Source: Planctomycetales bacterium (GTDB lineage: Bacteria > Planctomycetota > Phycisphaerae > SM23-33). Taken from it: DNA of 7,823 nt. The first letter of the stretch is position 1, and each line of letters starts with the position of its first letter. The stretch lies in the NCBI GenBank assembly GCA_030631125.1, contig DAOVLS010000097.1, positions 1 through 7,823 on the forward strand, given 5' to 3'. Made by a program: the position numbers and the translations under genes. The notes beneath the pieces were generated by a model, which was not told the origin of the DNA, did no database searches, and saw only the letters and a list, made by a program, of their open reading frames with translations. Shown here one piece after another: positions 6,525 to 7,823 of this stretch.

Positions 6525-6941
6525 ATGGCCCTGATGCCTAAAAGAGTGAAGCATCGCAAGATGCAGCGTGGACGTGTTCGCGGTAACGCCACGCGTGGGA
6601 ACAGGGTTTCCTACGGTGATTTCGGCTTGCAGACTTTGGAGGCGGGGTGGATTACCGCCAAGCAGATTGAAGCCGGTCGTGTGGCGGCGACGCACTTCCT
6701 GCATCGTGAAGGACGGGTCTATATCAGAATCTTCCCCGATAAGCCCGTCTCGTCCAAGCCGCTGGAAACGCGAATGGGCAAGGGTAAAGGCGAGCCTGAG
6801 ATGTGGGTCGCTCCGGTCAAGCCCGGAACCATGCTTTTTGAGATTTCCGGTACCGAGGCCGATACCGCCAAGGCCGCCCTTCGCCGGATCGCCTGCAAGA
6901 TGCCGGTGCGGTGTCGTCTGGCCAAGAGGACGCACGGATAA
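6525..6941 (+). CDS. rplP: 50S ribosomal protein L16
   Basis: L16 is a late-assembly protein near the A-site tRNA elbow, needed for peptidyl-transferase activity. The 138-residue product has the normal length and the family signature throughout: [20 protein letters not shown] (4-23), [17 protein letters not shown] (34-50), [19 protein letters not shown] (65-83), [18 protein letters not shown] (84-101). Arg83 aligns with E. coli Arg81, the residue hydroxylated by RoxA in that species. The start at 6525 gives MALMPKR, one residue longer than the common MLMPKR; a start at 6534 is possible but poorly placed relative to the ribosome site. It starts immediately after the rpsC stop codon. The 39 bases to rpmC include a hexamer repeat. 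Confidence 0.98.
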   Translation: MALMPKRVKHRKMQRGRVRGNATRGNRVSYGDFGLQTLEAGWITAKQIEAGRVAATHFLHREGRVYIRIFPDKPVSSKPLETRMGKGKGEPEMWVAPVKPGTMLFEISGTEADTAKAALRRIACKMPVRCRLAKRTHG

Positions 6942-6954
6942 GAACACGGATTTA

Positions 6955-6980
6955 ACGGTTACGGTTACGGTTACGGTTAC
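6955..6980 (+). repeat. Hexanucleotide microsatellite (ACGGTT, about 4.3 copies) in the rpmC initiation region
   Basis: ACGGTT is repeated four times without error, followed by AC, giving 26 bases that end one base before the rpmC ATG at 6981. It fills the whole -1 to -26 region, where a ribosome binding site should be, and contains no AGG, GGA or GAG. Elsewhere in the window I find the unit only as scattered single copies in coding sequence. Copy-number change would not shift the rpmC frame but would change the distance between rplP and rpmC. Confidence 0.98.
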
Positions 6981-7196
6981 ATGAAAGTCGAAGAGATAAG
7001 ACATTTTTCGGACGAGGAAATCCAGACGGAACTGGACCGCCTGCATCGGCACCTGTTTGACCTGCGGGCACAGGCGGTAACGGAAAAACTGGAAGACCCT
7101 TCGATGCTCGCCAAGGCCAAGCGTGACATCGCGCGGGTTTTGACTATCCGGCGTCAGCGCCGACTGGCCGGCGCCGAGACGGGCAACGAGGAATAA
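6981..7196 (+). CDS. rpmC: 50S ribosomal protein L29
   Basis: L29 is a small helical protein beside L23 at the peptide exit. The 71-residue product is slightly longer than the usual 60-67. It has the two-helix pattern: MKVEEIRHFSDEEIQTEL, then LFDLRAQAVTEKLEDPSML (25-43), then AKAKRDIARVLTIRRQR (44-60), with a short acidic tail AGAETGNEE. The ATG at 6981 gives the expected N-terminus (compare MKAKELRELSDEEL), so the start is secure even though no Shine-Dalgarno sequence precedes it: the upstream 26 bases are a hexamer repeat. Initiation may depend on coupling from rplP, on an unstructured leader, or on the repeat itself. rpsQ follows after 15 bases. Confidence 0.97.
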   Translation: MKVEEIRHFSDEEIQTELDRLHRHLFDLRAQAVTEKLEDPSMLAKAKRDIARVLTIRRQRRLAGAETGNEE

Positions 7197-7211
7197 CACG
7201 GGAACAGGCAA

Positions 7212-7529
7212 ATGGTAGCAGAAGAAGCCCAAAAATCGGCGCCGACGCAAAGGGTTGCATTGACTGGAGTGGTCGATTCGATTTCCGGGCGCAAGACGGT
7301 GCGGGTCGTGGTCAACAGGCTTACGAAGCATCCTCTGTACGGTAAATACGTTCGCCGGCGGAAGAAGATGCTCGTCCACGATGCGCGCGAAGAGGCCCGC
7401 GTGGGCGATACGGTTGAACTGGCCCTGTCCCGCCCGATCAGCAAGAACAAGTCGTGGCGGATCGTGCGGGTTGTCAAGCCCGGCGGCATGGTGGCGGCTG
7501 TGGTAACCGAGGAAGCAACAGAGAAGTGA
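7212..7529 (+). CDS. rpsQ: 30S ribosomal protein S17
   Basis: S17 is a primary 16S rRNA-binding protein with an OB fold in the small-subunit body. The 105 residues exceed the usual 80-90 because of about ten extra residues at the N-terminus ([10 protein letters not shown]) and a C-terminal extension from about residue 90. The core is clear: [18 protein letters not shown] (17-34), the [14 protein letters not shown] motif (39-52), [15 protein letters not shown] and [16 protein letters not shown] (73-88). The usual SDKMDKT turn is replaced by DSISGRKT. The ATG at 7212 follows CGGGAACAGG. I see no later in-frame ATG that would keep the core, so the N-terminal extension is probably real. The TGA stop overlaps the rplN start. 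Confidence 0.97.
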   Translation: MVAEEAQKSAPTQRVALTGVVDSISGRKTVRVVVNRLTKHPLYGKYVRRRKKMLVHDAREEARVGDTVELALSRPISKNKSWRIVRVVKPGGMVAAVVTEEATEK

Positions 7530-7823
7530 TTCAACAGGAAACAAAACTCGACATAGCCGACAACACCGGCGCCAAGCGTGCCCTTTGCATCAAGGTTCTC
7601 GGCGGTTCGACCGCTCGCGGGCAGTACACCCGTCGGAAGGCGGGGATAGGCGACGTGATCGTCTGTACCGTCAAGAAGGCGGCCGCCGGTGGAGTGGTCA
7701 AAAAAAGCGACATTGTCCGATGCGTGATTGTGCGAACGGCTTTCCCTATTCGCAGACGCGACGGTTCTTACGTTCGTTTCGACCGAAACGCCGCCGTTAT
7801 CATCGACGAACAGGGCAACCCCA
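7526..7823 (+). CDS. rplN: 50S ribosomal protein L14, 3' end beyond the window
   Basis: L14 binds 23S rRNA at the subunit interface (bridge B8) and is the contact site of the silencing factor RsfS. Reading from GTG at 7526 gives 99 residues: (M)[18 protein letters not shown], then [39 protein letters not shown] and [19 protein letters not shown]. The family opens MIQMQTRLDVADNSGAK, so the GTG aligns exactly with the usual first Met; no ATG is available nearby. Its GTGA shares four bases with the rpsQ stop, indicating coupled translation. GAGG at 7509-7512 is a plausible but distant ribosome site. About 23 C-terminal residues of the usual 122 are missing at the right edge. The loop after GGS ([12 protein letters not shown]) is a few residues longer than usual. 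Confidence 0.96.
   Translation, partial: MIQQETKLDIADNTGAKRALCIKVLGGSTARGQYTRRKAGIGDVIVCTVKKAAAGGVVKKSDIVRCVIVRTAFPIRRRDGSYVRFDRNAAVIIDEQGNP

Noticed and set aside
6324..7544. 406-codon open frame on the minus strand
   Set aside because: It lies opposite rpsC, rplP, rpmC, rpsQ and rplN, which are all firmly identified. Long antisense frames are expected in GC-rich genes, and the translation shows no recognisable domain; part of it is just the hexamer repeat read as alternating Val-Thr.

Overview
This window is a bacterial ribosomal-protein cluster. It holds the 3' part of fusA (elongation factor G) followed by the front of the S10 operon in canonical order: rpsJ, rplC, rplD, rplW, rplB, rpsS, rplV, rpsC, rplP, rpmC, rpsQ and the start of rplN. 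All genes are on the + strand, tightly packed, and none of the complete ones shows a frameshift. The coding DNA is clearly GC-rich. The only distinctly AT-rich stretch is the 146-base gap between fusA and rpsJ.

The organism is probably a member of the PVC superphylum, most likely Planctomycetota. First, fusA runs directly into rpsJ with no tuf between them, an order known from Chlamydia and planctomycetes, where tuf sits near secE/nusG. Second, several conserved loops (L2 '[13 protein letters not shown]', L4 'VEGSTRK', L3 'KHRSPGSIGG') differ from the enterobacterial or Bacillus versions in ways I associate with that group. This is inference from memory, not a search.

Layout: 1-1981 is fusA, open at the left edge, with a 59-base end segment that duplicates 499-557 exactly. 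1982-2127 is AT-rich regulatory DNA with a good promoter candidate (TTGACA, 16 bases, TAAACT), an A/T-rich upstream element, and an imperfect dyad in the predicted rpsJ leader. 2128-7526 holds ten complete genes from rpsJ to rpmC plus rpsQ. 7526-7823 is rplN, open at the right edge, starting at a GTG that overlaps the rpsQ stop. Two intergenic stretches are unusual: the 78-base rpsJ-rplC gap can fold into a compound hairpin, and the rpmC start codon is preceded by about 4.3 copies of a hexanucleotide (ACGGTT) where the Shine-Dalgarno sequence should be.

The products act together. EF-G drives ribosome translocation. S10, S19, S3 and S17 build the small subunit. L3, L4, L23, L2, L22, L16, L29 and L14 build the large subunit, including the peptidyl-transferase surroundings (L2, L3, L16), the tunnel constriction (L4, L22) and the exit (L23, L29). 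I see no novel multi-gene system here. The items worth a second look are the left-edge duplication, the hexamer repeat at rpmC and the two candidate RNA structures.
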